The translations under genes were made by a program, and so were the position numbers. The notes below the pieces were generated by a model. That model saw nothing but the letters and a program-made list of their open reading frames with translations. It searched no databases and was not told the origin of the DNA. This document shows, piece after piece, positions 8,810 through 17,077 of a stretch of 64,000 bases of DNA (positions are counted from its first letter, which is position 1; each line of letters starts with the position of its first letter). The stretch covers positions 1 through 64,000 of the forward strand of contig CAVRQC010000029.1 in the NCBI GenBank assembly GCA_963723205.1, given 5' to 3'. The stretch comes from CAVQBP01 sp963723205. GTDB lineage: Bacteria > Bacteroidota > Ignavibacteria > Ignavibacteriales > Ignavibacteriaceae.

Positions 8810-9025
8810 ATGCCATTAGTTGAAGTAAAGGTTTTTGAAGATGAACTTACACCTGAACAAAGTGAGAATCTTATTGAAAAGATAACAGACGCCGTTACAA
8901 CTGTTACAAGTGAAAAATTAAAAGATGCAACATGGGTAATAATTAATGAAGTAAAAAGCGGAAACTGGGGTATCGGAGGCAATGCTTTGGGACTTGCGGA
9001 TGTAAGAAAAATAACTAATAGTTAA
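8810..9025 (+). CDS. 4-oxalocrotonate tautomerase family protein
   Basis: A 71-residue tautomerase of the 4-OT family. The start M-P-L-V-E-V exposes Pro1 after Met removal, the catalytic base of keto-enol tautomerases. The ~60-70-residue length and the beta-alpha-beta pattern ending G-N-W-G-I-G-G also fit. A clear AGGAG site lies 7 bp before ATG 8810. These small enzymes act as hexamers in the cytoplasm. The natural substrate cannot be assigned, as no aromatic catabolism genes are nearby. It is followed at 84 bp by a second small gene on the same strand. Confidence 0.85.
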   Translation: MPLVEVKVFEDELTPEQSENLIEKITDAVTTVTSEKLKDATWVIINEVKSGNWGIGGNALGLADVRKITNS

Positions 9026-9108
9026 AAGTTTAAATGAATCAATGTAAAAATATTTGAAATAGCGTTGTGGAAGCGCGGCTGTATGTATAACAAAAAAGGA
9101 GAAGTTAA

Positions 9109-9381
9109 ATGATACTCGCGACAGCAAGGGTCGAAGATTTCGACAGTTTCCTGAAAACCTTCTCAACCAAGGGTGCTGAGAAGCGCAAGCAGTATGGGTC
9201 AAAAGGTTCTACAATTTTTCGTGATCCTAATGAGAAAGACCGGGTGTGGGTAATATTTGACTGGGATGAAAAAGGCTGGGATAGTTTCCTTTCAGATCCA
9301 GATGCCCCGTCCGTCTTTAAAGCAGCCGGTCTCAAAGAAAAACCACAAGCGGCGATATTCAAAGGAAAGTACGACGGATAA
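9109..9381 (+). CDS. Dimeric alpha-beta barrel (ABM-like) small protein
   Basis: A 90-residue protein with strong AAGGAG upstream of ATG 9109. The ferredoxin-like beta-alpha-beta-beta-alpha-beta pattern (I-L-A-T-A-R-V near the start, R-V-W-V-I-F-D-W-D in the middle, Q-A-A-I-F-K-G at the end) fits the dimeric alpha-beta barrel superfamily, which includes antibiotic-biosynthesis monooxygenases and EthD-like proteins. The enzyme activity is not predictable. It probably shares a transcript with the tautomerase gene 84 bp upstream. Confidence 0.65.
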   Translation: MILATARVEDFDSFLKTFSTKGAEKRKQYGSKGSTIFRDPNEKDRVWVIFDWDEKGWDSFLSDPDAPSVFKAAGLKEKPQAAIFKGKYDG

Positions 9382-9439
9382 ATGTTTTTGTTTCTCAGAT
9401 TATAATTTTAAATTTCTATATAACCAAGATGTATTTAGT

Positions 9440-9815
9440 TTAAAGCTAATATCTTTTCCTCCATTTCTTTTTTCAGCACTTCTACCTCACCTAAAATCTC
9501 ATGCTGAGTTAACAAGTTTTTCTTTCAAGAATACTTATTAATGCCTGTACCTCCAGCATGGTAGATACGGCCAATTGTTCCCACGAGACCAATGGTTTAT
9601 CTTTCGGAGACTTTTTATTATAAAATTCTTTGGCGGTAAAATAAATATCATCAAGAGTTTTCAAAGATAGACTATCACAATTCTGTTTTGTGTATTCTAA
9701 GATAAGCTCGCCGGTGTTAGAATATATGTTGAAACCTGTTTCAGTTTTAATGATACCTATAAAGCCTTCAGGCAGCTTATTGCTTTGAATTGTTATTTCC
9801 CCTAAAACGATACGA
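9440..9815 (-). pseudogene. Frameshifted, fused copy of the 8.2-8.5 kb small-gene pair
   Basis: On the minus strand the peptide G-E-I-T-I-Q-S-N-K-L-P-E-G-F-I... leads into Q-N-C-D-S-L-S-L-K-T-L-D-D-I-Y. It then runs directly into S-P-K-D-K-P-L-V-S-W-E-Q-L-A-V-S-T-M-L-E-V, so the two genes overlapping at 8.2-8.5 kb are here one reading frame. About 22 residues present between them at 8.4 kb are missing. A one-base shift after L-E-R-K (about 9520) breaks the C-terminal ...E-V-E-V-L-K-K-E-M-E-E-K. No normal start codon is evident at the N-terminus. Confidence 0.6.
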
Positions 9816-9998
9816 GTTATTTTTAATCTTTAATTTTAAAATAATAAGAATCTTTTATTGAATCTAATGACGCCACATTTTGAGAAATTCTTTCTCACGA
9901 GTATTTTACTTTTACCTATGAAATTAAAAATGATTCAATTGAAAATTTAATCAATTAAATTTTTTTATTATCTTAATACAAAAAATAGGTGGGGAAGA

Positions 9999-10409
9999 AT
10001 GAAGAAAATAATACATTTTTTATTAATTGTTTTGGTTGTTTTCCAAGGAGTCAGTGGAGTTGTAGGAGGGATAGGACTCATAGCTGATCCAAGCGGTAAA
10101 AATTTAGAAATACCAATAGACTGGCTGGCTGGATCTCCGTTCAGTAATTATTTAATTCCCGGAATTATCTTGCTGACGATACTGGGTATGTATCCAATAA
10201 TTATCTTTATGGGATTACTTAAAAGAAAATATTGGGCATTTGTATCAACAAAACTTATCGGATTTGTATTAATAATATGGATAGCAACTGAAATAATAAT
10301 AATAGGTTATCATGCTGAACCTCCATTACAATTAATATATGGTTTACTGGGATTAGTAATTATTTTACTCGTGTATATAACAAATGTTAAATCTTATTAC
10401 TTACAGTAA
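9999..10409 (+). CDS. Four-helix membrane protein, hypothetical
   Basis: A 136-residue integral membrane protein with about four hydrophobic helices (residues ~5-28, 50-73, 79-104, 110-130) separated by short polar loops. GGGGA lies just upstream of ATG 9999. The topology is like small DoxX- or DUF-type inner-membrane proteins but no diagnostic motif is visible, so function is left open. It stands alone, followed by a repeat-rich 500-bp gap. Confidence 0.6.
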   Translation: MKKIIHFLLIVLVVFQGVSGVVGGIGLIADPSGKNLEIPIDWLAGSPFSNYLIPGIILLTILGMYPIIIFMGLLKRKYWAFVSTKLIGFVLIIWIATEIIIIGYHAEPPLQLIYGLLGLVIILLVYITNVKSYYLQ

Positions 10410-10446
10410 AATGGTAAATAAAAATACAGATAATTCTCTTCATGGT

Positions 10447-10650
10447 AGAACAATATAAGCACCACTTGGGACTGTTCCTGAAAGGGCGCCCCAAGTGGTG
10501 CGATGATAAATTGACAAGTGATTGAAAGAATGATCACAAAATGATTAACTGATGTCCTAAGGGGGTGAGTACTAAGCTACACAATATAAGCGGAATGAAG
10601 GCGTGCGAAGAATGAGTCGCCGGAATGGAGCGATAATGAACTGACAAGGT
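10447..10650. repeat. R4: pair of related hairpin repeats
   Basis: Two copies of a unit about 70 bp long. Both begin ACAATATAAGC (about 10450 and 10579) and end GCGATRATAAAYTGACAAG-like. Between these conserved ends the sequence differs. Copy 1 has a perfect 12-bp stem GCACCACTTGGG...CCCAAGTGGTGC (about 10457-10501). Copy 2 has a weaker GGCG...CGCC stem. Constant flanks around variable arms point to a structured element rather than a simple duplication. Copy 2 runs into repeat R1. Confidence 0.5.
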
Positions 10651-10662
10651 AATGTGGCCTTA

Positions 10663-10812
10663 TGTAAGCTGGCTGATCATGTAAAACCCGCCTACGCAAA
10701 TTTGCTATTGTTTGAATTAATATTTTATGAACTAAATGGTTAAAAATTAATCTGTATTATTTTTGTTGCTTCGGCGGGTAAAATGAACTGATGTTCTTGT
10801 TTATGTTAAGTG
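10663..10812. repeat. R1 hairpin repeat, copy a
   Basis: Left flank AAGCTGGCTGATCATGTAAA, CCCGCC arm, a ~90-bp AT-rich loop, GGCGGG arm, then right flank TAAAATGAACTGATGTTCTT followed by GTTTATGTTAAGTGG. The arms also carry CCTACGCAAA and GCTTCGG, which resemble the small palindrome found inside the attC-like sites. Other copies are at 12.86, 17.83 (partial), 23.14, 25.32 and 26.66 kb. No ORF. Confidence 0.7.
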
Positions 10813-10907
10813 GATTAATAATTCTTAAGTTGTTGTAATAATAGAAAAATATTACAAAAATATTTCTAAGTAAGCTACTGAAATTTGAAATTAGAAATTA
10901 TAATTAA

Positions 10908-12069
10908 TAACTGAACTTACGCAAAGATACAAAAAAGGAGTAATTTTGTAATAACAAAAGAAGAGAAGAAAATGGACAAAGAATTATTAGAATTGTATTC
11001 TGATTATCTATTAAGTTCGTTTTCATATACAACAGCCACAGGGTTGTCAATAATGACAGAAGGAGAAATAAGTCACGATAAAGTGACAAGATTTTTAAGT
11101 GAGAGTGATTTCAGCTCAAAAGAATTATGGAAAATGGTAAAACCAACCATCAAAGAAATACAGACAGAAGAAGGAATAGTAGTAATAGACGATACTATAG
11201 AAGAAAAACCCTACACAGAAGAAAATGAAATAGTAAGTTGGTATCATGATCATACAAAAGGCAGAGCAGTCAAAGGGATAAATCTTCTATCGGCATTGTA
11301 CATAAATGAAAGAGGAAAGATCCCGATAAATTATTTGATAGTTAAAAAGACAAAAACGGTATACGATGAGAAAAAAGGTAAAGACAAAAGAGTAAGCGAA
11401 ATTACAAAGAATCAAATGTATCAACAGATGTTAAATCAAATAATGAAGAATAAAGTTCAATTTAAGTATGTAATAAATGATGTTTGGTATGCATCAGCAG
11501 CAAATATGGTTCATATAAAGAAGAAATTAGAAAAAGAATTCATAATGCCAATAAAGACAAATCGTAAAGTAGCATTGAGTCGAAAGGATAAGATATATGG
11601 AAAATATGTTACAGTAAGTTCGCTTGAACTAAAAGAAAACACTATTTATAAAATCTATTTAGAAGATGTCCCATTTGAGTTATATTTAGTCAAAGAAATC
11701 TTCAAAAACGAAGATGATACTGAAGGTGTTTTATATTTAGTTACAAGTGATAAGACATTAACATATAATCAAATTACAGAACTCTATCAAAAACGATGGA
11801 AGATAGAAGTATATCATAAGTCCTTAAAAAAGAATGCTTCTTTATGCAAATCTCCGGCGAGAATGGTTCGGACTCAGAGTAATCATATTTTTGCATCTAT
11901 ATTTGCTTTTTACAAATTAGAGACTATGAGTATGAAAACAAAACTAAATCATTTTGCGATAAAGGCAAGGATTTATGAAAAAGCTATTAAAGTAGCTTAT
12001 GAAGAGTTACAGCAAGTTCATCAATTATCTTTTGAATTTGAAAAATAGCTTTTTGCGTAAGTTCAGTTA
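10908..12069 (+). mobile_element. IS701-like insertion sequence (1162 bp)
   Basis: Terminal inverted repeats TAACTGAACTTACGCAAA (10908-10925) and TTTGCGTAAGTTCAGTTA (12052-12069) are perfect over 18 bp. They are flanked by TTAA on both sides (10904-10907, 12070-12073), which fits the 4-bp YTAR target duplication known for the IS701 family. A single intact transposase fills the element. Perfect ends and an intact gene suggest recent insertion, placed just upstream of the DUF6064 gene. Confidence 0.85.
10972..12048 (+). CDS. IS701/IS4-superfamily DDE transposase
   Basis: A 358-residue cut-and-paste transposase filling the IS. The DDE triad is visible: V-V-I-D-D-T near residue 73, V-I-N-D-V-W-Y for the second Asp, and the catalytic Glu in Y-Q-K-R-W-K-I-E-V-Y-H-K-S-L-K, the YREK-like motif of IS4-type enzymes. 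The stop lies 21 bp before the right element end. The translated frame is undamaged. Assignment to IS701 rather than another IS4-superfamily group rests on the I-D-D-T-I-E-E-K-P block and the 4-bp TTAA duplication. An upstream TTTTGTAATAACAAAAG segment separates the left end from the start. Confidence 0.85.
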   Translation: MDKELLELYSDYLLSSFSYTTATGLSIMTEGEISHDKVTRFLSESDFSSKELWKMVKPTIKEIQTEEGIVVIDDTIEEKPYTEENEIVSWYHDHTKGRAVKGINLLSALYINERGKIPINYLIVKKTKTVYDEKKGKDKRVSEITKNQMYQQMLNQIMKNKVQFKYVINDVWYASAANMVHIKKKLEKEFIMPIKTNRKVALSRKDKIYGKYVTVSSLELKENTIYKIYLEDVPFELYLVKEIFKNEDDTEGVLYLVTSDKTLTYNQITELYQKRWKIEVYHKSLKKNASLCKSPARMVRTQSNHIFASIFAFYKLETMSMKTKLNHFAIKARIYEKAIKVAYEELQQVHQLSFEFEK

Positions 12070-12113
12070 TTAAGTTATTTTTGTCAATGATAATAAAACC
12101 CCGGGAAGGTGTT

Positions 12114-12752
12114 ATGAATCTGCCATTCACATCTGAACAATTTTTTAATGTAATGAAGAACTATAATCTTGATGTTTGGCCAATGCAGGTCCTTCTGAAT
12201 ATTTTTGCACTTGCTGCAGTATTTTTAACCATTAAAAGGGTTAGACTTTCTGATAAGATAGTCTCATCTATACTTTCCTTTTTATGGTTATGGATAGGAT
12301 TGGTTTATCATTTAATTTATTTTACAAGTATTAACAAAGCCGCTTATGTATTCGGAATTTTCTTTATTATTCAGGCGATATTATTTTTTGTTTCTGGTGT
12401 AGTAAAAGATGGTTTATCATTCCAGTTTAAATCAGATGTATATGGAATAACCGGGGCAATTTTTATATTATACGCTTTGCTGATTTATCCTGTTCTTGGC
12501 GCAATGTTTGGTCACACATACCCTTCAAATCCTACCTTCGGGTTGCCGTGCCCTACTACTTTATTTACATTTGGAGTATTGTTATGGAGTATTAAAAAGG
12601 TTCAAATATATATAGTAATAATTCCATTACTCTGGTCAGTGTTAGGTTTTTCAGCGGCACTAAATCTGGGTGTAAAGGAAGATTTAGGTCTGGTTATTGC
12701 AGGAGTGCTGGGATTTATAATGATTTTCGTAAAGAATAAAAAATTCAGATAA
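12114..12752 (+). CDS. DUF6064-like membrane protein
   Basis: A 212-residue inner-membrane protein with seven or so hydrophobic helices. The start M-N-L-P-F-T-S-E-Q-F-F and the W-P-M-Q-V segment match the N-terminal pattern of DUF6064 proteins. A conserved loop contains Y-P-S-N-P-T-F-G-L-P-C-P-T-T-L. ATG 12114 with GGAAGG upstream is preferred over an in-frame ATG 33 bp earlier. The IS701-like element ends only about 45 bp upstream, so the native promoter may have been displaced. Biochemical role unknown for the family. Confidence 0.75.
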   Translation: MNLPFTSEQFFNVMKNYNLDVWPMQVLLNIFALAAVFLTIKRVRLSDKIVSSILSFLWLWIGLVYHLIYFTSINKAAYVFGIFFIIQAILFFVSGVVKDGLSFQFKSDVYGITGAIFILYALLIYPVLGAMFGHTYPSNPTFGLPCPTTLFTFGVLLWSIKKVQIYIVIIPLLWSVLGFSAALNLGVKEDLGLVIAGVLGFIMIFVKNKKFR

Positions 12753-12857
12753 GAATTAAAATATTCGACTGTATAAAATAAAAAAACAAATTATAGAAAT
12801 GATTAAGAATAAGTTGTCCCGCTTAAATAAATATCATCACTGATCACGATAAGAATC

Positions 12858-13012
12858 GGGACAGGTGTAAATCTGGCTGATCATGTAAAGCCCGCCTACA
12901 AAAATTTGCTATTGTTTGAATTAATATTTTATGGACTGAATGGTTAAAAATTAATCTGTATTATTTTTGTCGCTTCGGCGGGTAAAGATGAACTGATGTT
13001 TCTGTTTATGTT
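12858..13012. repeat. R1 hairpin repeat, copy b
   Basis: Nearly identical to copy a: AAATCTGGCTGATCATGTAAA, CCCGCCTAC arm, loop, GCTTCGGCGGG arm, GAACTGATGTTTCTG, GTTTATGTTAAGTGG. It is preceded by CACGATAAGAATCGGGACAG, a small palindrome-like block also seen in attC-like site D. It runs directly into repeat R2. Confidence 0.7.
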
Positions 13013-13235
13013 AAGTGGGGCTTATCTTTTTCAACACAAGGAATTATGAAAAACAAAAGTTTCCTGCTCAACCAAACGGATTAATCCAAATTTCATTCTT
13101 TGGAGGTATTGTTTATGTATTAAAAAATCTTGAGACTCTAGGTGAAGATATAAATAAAATTGGGGATTTGCCCGCACCAAATGCGGGCTTTTTTTTAGTA
13201 AGTGATAATATTAAAATGGTCAGAGCAGTTTCTTG
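13013..13235 (+). repeat. R2 repeat with built-in terminator
   Basis: Segment with ATTAATCC and a TTTATGTATTAAAAAATCTTG block, then a strong hairpin GCCCGCA (13170-13176) / TGCGGGC (13182-13188) followed by eight T residues, i.e. a rho-independent terminator. Copies occur at 17.9-18.18 kb and 22.9-23.03 kb, each time immediately left of a DUF72 remnant. A 73-residue ORF crossing it is not conserved in the other copies and is not called. Confidence 0.65.
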
Positions 13236-13390
13236 ATTTTTCCTATCGTCATCAGCGCGCACCCCCAAAATGATTATTAACATTTAAGTAAACATCCACC
13301 TCTCTTTTATTCAAATCTTTAATCATCTCAATTATATCTACCAATTCTCCATCCTTATTTACATAAAACTACTTTCTTTGAATTTCTTTT
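13236..13390 (-). pseudogene. DUF72 3'-end remnant 1
   Basis: Minus-strand similarity to the last ~50 codons of a DUF72 (YecE-like) gene; the fullest copy is at 27602-27850. The N-N-H-Y region remains (AATGATTATTAACATTTAAG), but no usable frame is left. It directly follows R2, as at 18.18 and 23.04 kb. Non-coding relic. Confidence 0.6.
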
Positions 13391-13550
13391 CCTTCCGGAC
13401 CAGATTAATAAAAATATCTATTGAAACTATTCCTTTTTTAATATACCTTTATAATTCAAGGTGTTATGAGAATATTACATTCAGGGGTAATTCTTATAAT
13501 TCTCAATCAACCTTAAACGTAATCCTCAAAAATAAGTAAGGAATGAATCC

Positions 13551-14228
13551 ATGGATCCAATAGTATCTTTAGATTATTATGATGAAGATTATGTAAATAA
13601 ATTTAAGGGAATGATTGCCTGGTTTATTTATAGTGATATTGATACAGTGTTTGCAAAATATATTACGGAGTCCTGGGATGCTCTGGATAAACTCTCCGGA
13701 AAGAATTGCTTAATTACTTTAATTGAAGAACCATATAATGAAAACAACGTTAAGTTCTGGAGAGATTTAAATTTATCAGAAGATAATTCAAAAAAAATTT
13801 ATGAATTCCTGCTTAATGAAAAACCTGAAAATAGTCAGGGAAAGATAAACGAATGGCTTCTTAACTTTAAACCTTATAGTAAAGATGTACTTACAAAAAC
13901 TGCTGAAAAGTTAGAAGTTCCAGTCACAGAAATACCTTGTTTAGTTTTTTATACGAAAACAAATTCTAAAGATTATTTGGTCTATAGCTTTTCTAATGAT
14001 TGGTCTTTAAATCAGCTTTCTGGACATATGAAAGAGATCTTTACCTTAGTAAAAAAATATACAGGAACAGAATGGTTTACTCATTTGCATGAAGAAATTA
14101 AAACAAAGAAGATTTTAATAAATCTGGAATCAGATTTTCGAAAATATAAAAGTGCAAAGTTTGTTAAAAGAATAACTAACAATACTTCAATTGGAAACAT
14201 TATCAAAGAAATTGCACTTGTTGGATAA
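13551..14228 (+). CDS. Hypothetical protein, 225 aa
   Basis: A soluble, acidic-to-neutral 225-residue protein with no signal peptide or membrane helix, starting at ATG 13551 behind TAAGGAA. A G-K-N-C-L-I-T-L-I-E-E-P strand-turn and a later P-C-L-V-F-Y-T strand suggest an alpha/beta fold of thioredoxin-like size, but no catalytic motif is visible. A different frame directly after the stop reads I-N-S-A-G-R-E-V-K-D-F-L-E-P-E-Y-I-E-K-V-F-K-A-Y to TAA at 14299, so the true C-terminus may have been cut by a one-base shift. Family not recognised. Confidence 0.55.
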   Translation: MDPIVSLDYYDEDYVNKFKGMIAWFIYSDIDTVFAKYITESWDALDKLSGKNCLITLIEEPYNENNVKFWRDLNLSEDNSKKIYEFLLNEKPENSQGKINEWLLNFKPYSKDVLTKTAEKLEVPVTEIPCLVFYTKTNSKDYLVYSFSNDWSLNQLSGHMKEIFTLVKKYTGTEWFTHLHEEIKTKKILINLESDFRKYKSAKFVKRITNNTSIGNIIKEIALVG

Positions 14229-14307
14229 ATTCTGCAGGAAGGGAAGTGAAGGATTTTTTGGAGCCAGAATATATTGAGAAAGTTTTTAAAGCATATTAAA
14301 ATAACTT

Positions 14308-14691
14308 CTATTTAACAAGCTTCATTTTTCTAATTTGTTCTACGCCATCACCCGTCATAACATAAAAATAATCCCCGCTTGGAAGATTTTCTGCATTAAA
14401 TGTAACTGAGTATACGCCTGCCATAAATTCCTTCTCAATAATCGTACGGACTTTAATCCAATCATCGTTATATATATCCAATTTGATTTGCATTGCTCTT
14501 CCAACAGTAAATCTTATTACAGTCGATGGATTAAAAGGATTCGGATAATTTTGATCGAGCAGAAAATCAACCCTTGTACCTTCCCCTAATTCTTCATCAC
14601 CAGAGAATGCAGCAGCAATTTTATTTTCATCGGAACAGGAAAAGTTTAATGCTAATAAAATTAGTATGAAAAAAGCATATAAGATTTTCAT
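14308..14691 (-). CDS. Short lipoprotein consisting mainly of a T9SS sorting domain
   Basis: A 127-residue protein with a lipoprotein signal (lipobox L-N-F-S-C) and about 20 linker residues. A nearly complete type IX secretion C-terminal domain follows (Q-N-Y-P-N-P-F-N-P, then N-L-P-S-G-D-Y-F-Y, ending K-L-V-K). There is no obvious passenger domain, which is odd for a T9SS cargo. It lies 5 bp downstream of a PorV/PorQ-like gene on the same strand and must be co-transcribed with it. It may be a decoy, an adaptor, or the surviving tail of a larger protein. Confidence 0.75.
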   Translation of the reverse strand: MKILYAFFILILLALNFSCSDENKIAAAFSGDEELGEGTRVDFLLDQNYPNPFNPSTVIRFTVGRAMQIKLDIYNDDWIKVRTIIEKEFMAGVYSVTFNAENLPSGDYFYVMTGDGVEQIRKMKLVK

Positions 14692-14696
14692 AATTT

Positions 14697-15770
14697 TTAA
14701 AACTCCAATGATATTATTGAATCAAAATGCCAGGTAGATTCCAAAGATCTATTATAATTTGCAATATTTATAGAAATGTATTTAAGACAAATTCCAAAAC
14801 CATAGGTTGGATATGAAAGCAAATTTTCGGAAATGCCGTAAAAATATCCTCCCCGAATAGCTAATACTTTAAATATTCGTAGTTCACCACCCAAATGTAT
14901 ATAATCAATAAAGTTATTTTCATTCAATCTTTCTTCAAAATCAGTTCCGACTAAAATGTTGACAGGATAAGAAGTTATAGGAATGTAAGACATACCGAGA
15001 GTAATTTTTGAAGGAGGCGAGTCTTTTTGCTTTGCATCTACAAAAGAAATATCCGGGCCTAAATTAGATACATCGAGACCCAAGGAGATACCCTTACTTA
15101 TATTTTCTTCCCCAATATTTGAAAGCCAATTAAAGAATTCTGAATTATCTCTTTTTTCATAATTTATTTGAAAAGTTGATTCCCGGAAGATATCCTTTAG
15201 TAAAATGCCAGCATCAAAAAGAACTGTTGTTGAAGTACCTTTACCCTGTTCATAACCCACAGGTTTATCTGATAAATTAGTATGTAAAATTCCCAAACTT
15301 ATACCTGCCGAAAGGTTTCTACGTAATAAAATCCCATAGGATAGTTTTAATTCCCAATACAAAAGATTTTCCAAAATCCCATAAGGTTCCGGACTATCGG
15401 TGAGTGTTCGTTGTTGTTCTCCTAGCCAGAACAAATCTGACGACAGAGCAAGAGCATTTGAACTGTCGATATTAAAAGAAACACCGATGTATGAGTTAGC
15501 AATGTTCCCGAAATAAGGATAGGGTTTTACAAACGAACCTGTAATTGTCATCCTTTTTGAAAACACTAGTGCAGCGGGATTGTAGTAAGATGAATAAATT
15601 TCATTTGATACAGCCGTGCCTATTCCACCCATTGAATAATATTTTGCCGATGGATGCCAATAAAGAAAGGAAGCGGCATTGTTTTGGGAAAATGTATTTG
15701 ATGAAAAAAATAGAGGAATTAATATTATTAAGAATATCTTATAACAAAAAAACCGGTTTTGTGGAAACAT
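14697..15770 (-). CDS. PorV/PorQ-like outer-membrane beta-barrel protein
   Basis: A 357-residue protein with a signal peptide (to about S-N-T-F-S-Q) and alternating beta-strand pattern throughout. The N-terminal block Y-Y-S-M-G-G-I-G-T-A-V followed by Y-Y-N-P-A-A-L is the motif of PorV/PorQ (FadL-like) barrels, which shuttle T9SS cargo to the cell-surface attachment complex. The gene directly upstream of the T9SS-tail lipoprotein, with a 5-bp gap, fits a dedicated pair. Which of PorV, PorQ or an unassigned relative it is cannot be decided. No other T9SS core genes are in the window. Confidence 0.7.
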   Translation of the reverse strand: MFPQNRFFCYKIFLIILIPLFFSSNTFSQNNAASFLYWHPSAKYYSMGGIGTAVSNEIYSSYYNPAALVFSKRMTITGSFVKPYPYFGNIANSYIGVSFNIDSSNALALSSDLFWLGEQQRTLTDSPEPYGILENLLYWELKLSYGILLRRNLSAGISLGILHTNLSDKPVGYEQGKGTSTTVLFDAGILLKDIFRESTFQINYEKRDNSEFFNWLSNIGEENISKGISLGLDVSNLGPDISFVDAKQKDSPPSKITLGMSYIPITSYPVNILVGTDFEERLNENNFIDYIHLGGELRIFKVLAIRGGYFYGISENLLSYPTYGFGICLKYISINIANYNRSLESTWHFDSIISLEF

Positions 15771-15924
15771 ATCTCTTTCTCTCCTGTTAATATGCTATTA
15801 TCGTAATTTTTCTAATTTATTTTAGTCTGTTGTGGTGCGAATATCATACCCATAAATATTTCAAATAAATTTCAGATTTGAATTATTTTGAGCACCCCAG
15901 GAAAGGAACAAGTTAAAGTAGATT

Positions 15925-16142
15925 ATTAAATTTTTCAATCGTCATCGGAGCACACCCCTCATAATGATTATTAACATTTAAATATACATCAACATCTCTA
16001 CTCTGCAGATCCTTTATCATCTCAACTATATCCTTCAATTCTTCATCCCGGTTTGTAAAAATCTTATTCCAATTCTCTCCTGATATTTTTTCTATTCCAC
16101 TTCTGTCCGGGTCGTGCAGCCTGGTGATTCTTTTATTTTATC
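15925..16142 (-). pseudogene. DUF72 3'-end remnant 2
   Basis: One of the longer copies of the DUF72 tail: minus-strand codons for R-D-E-E-L-K-D-I-V-E-M-I-K-D-L, then D-V-D-V-Y and N-N-H-Y-E-G-C-A-P are still readable. The upstream R-L-H-D-P-D-R-S region is present but shifted. No start codon or full-length gene. Here no R1 or R2 repeat is attached. Confidence 0.65.
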
Positions 16143-16222
16143 ATTGAAGTTATCCCATAGTGCTGATATTTCAATAGTATTTCCTTTAAGGTTATTAAAA
16201 TTAAAGAGGAATTAGATTGGGA

Positions 16223-16589
16223 TATGTAATCGATTATAAGCAAACCAAAAATTTTGTTAATATAAAAGTTGGGGGAAATTAAACTTTAAATTAGCAAGGA
16301 AGTATTCGGTTGAAGCACTAAAATTTGATCACCAAAATAACTGCCATAAATTTTTAGTTAACCATACAGAAACTAAACTGGAAGATGCGGGAATTTTAAG
16401 CTTCATACTGATGGTGCTGCATTGGAAAAGTTCGGGTTAAAGGCTATCGATAAAATTGCAATAGTCATTTCGCGTATAAAAGTTGAAAGATTATTTTTCG
16501 AGAAAGCTGAACCTGATGCAAAATGGTGTAACTTCAAATATTTTGATGCAGTCGAAGAAGCCTTGAACTGGCTTTGTGCAGATAACTAA
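16223..16589 (+). pseudogene. Frameshifted ~120-aa protein, possibly STAS/SpoIIAA-like
   Basis: Joining three frames gives I-D-Y-K-Q-T-K-N-F-V-N-I-K-V-G-G-K-L-N-F, then F-L-V-N-H-T-E-T-K-L-E-D-A-G-I, then K-L-H-T-D-G-A-A-L-E-K-F-G-L-K-A-I-D-K-I-A-I-V-I, ending N-W-L-C-A-D-N at TAA 16587-16589. One-base losses occur in GGGGGAAA (about 16275) and in a T-run near 16400. The order of strands and helices recalls small STAS/SpoIIAA-type proteins, but this is a weak assignment. GAGGAA lies before the presumed start. Confidence 0.5.
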
Positions 16590-16624
16590 ATTGCTTCATG
16601 AACTGATTTAAAGATACAACAGAA

Positions 16625-17011
16625 TTAAGTTGATAGTTTAGGCTGATTTTTGAATTGAAAATAAGCAAACCAGATTGCTAAAAAGAAATATATTACAACG
16701 TTAAGCCAGCCTAAGTCATTAACAACATTACCTAGCTGAGCAAAAAGTGCTATGATAAATCCAATAACATCACCAACAAAAAATGCAAAGATTATTGCTT
16801 TCAGTGCATCGGAGTTAAACGAATTTCTTGCATACCATGACAATACAGCAAACGCAACTAAAGCAGCACCAAATAGTTTTCCCATATAATTCAATTGCGG
16901 GTTTGGTTCAACACCATAGAGTAAATATACCTGCCATGGAATAATCACAAATGCAATTCCAAAAATTGCAGTTATAATTGCATTAATTATTAAAAGCGAT
17001 TTTAATTTCAT
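16625..17011 (-). CDS. Four-helix membrane protein, hypothetical
   Basis: A 128-residue inner-membrane protein with four hydrophobic helices (about 5-28, 42-60, 72-95, 103-122). The first ends in I-I-P-W-Q-V-Y-L-L-Y-G, a layout seen in DUF4345-like small membrane proteins. It lies 66 bp downstream of a SnoaL-like lipoprotein gene on the same strand and is likely in one operon with it. Function unknown. Confidence 0.6.
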   Translation of the reverse strand: MKLKSLLIINAIITAIFGIAFVIIPWQVYLLYGVEPNPQLNYMGKLFGAALVAFAVLSWYARNSFNSDALKAIIFAFFVGDVIGFIIALFAQLGNVVNDLGWLNVVIYFFLAIWFAYFQFKNQPKLST

Positions 17012-17077
17012 GTTTTATCTCCAATAAAATACATTAAACAACAAAAAATTTAAATATGACAATTACTAAATCAATAC

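Noticed and set aside
13015..13236. 73-aa plus-strand ORF
   Set aside because: It crosses the R1/R2 repeat and a terminator hairpin; other R2 copies do not preserve it.
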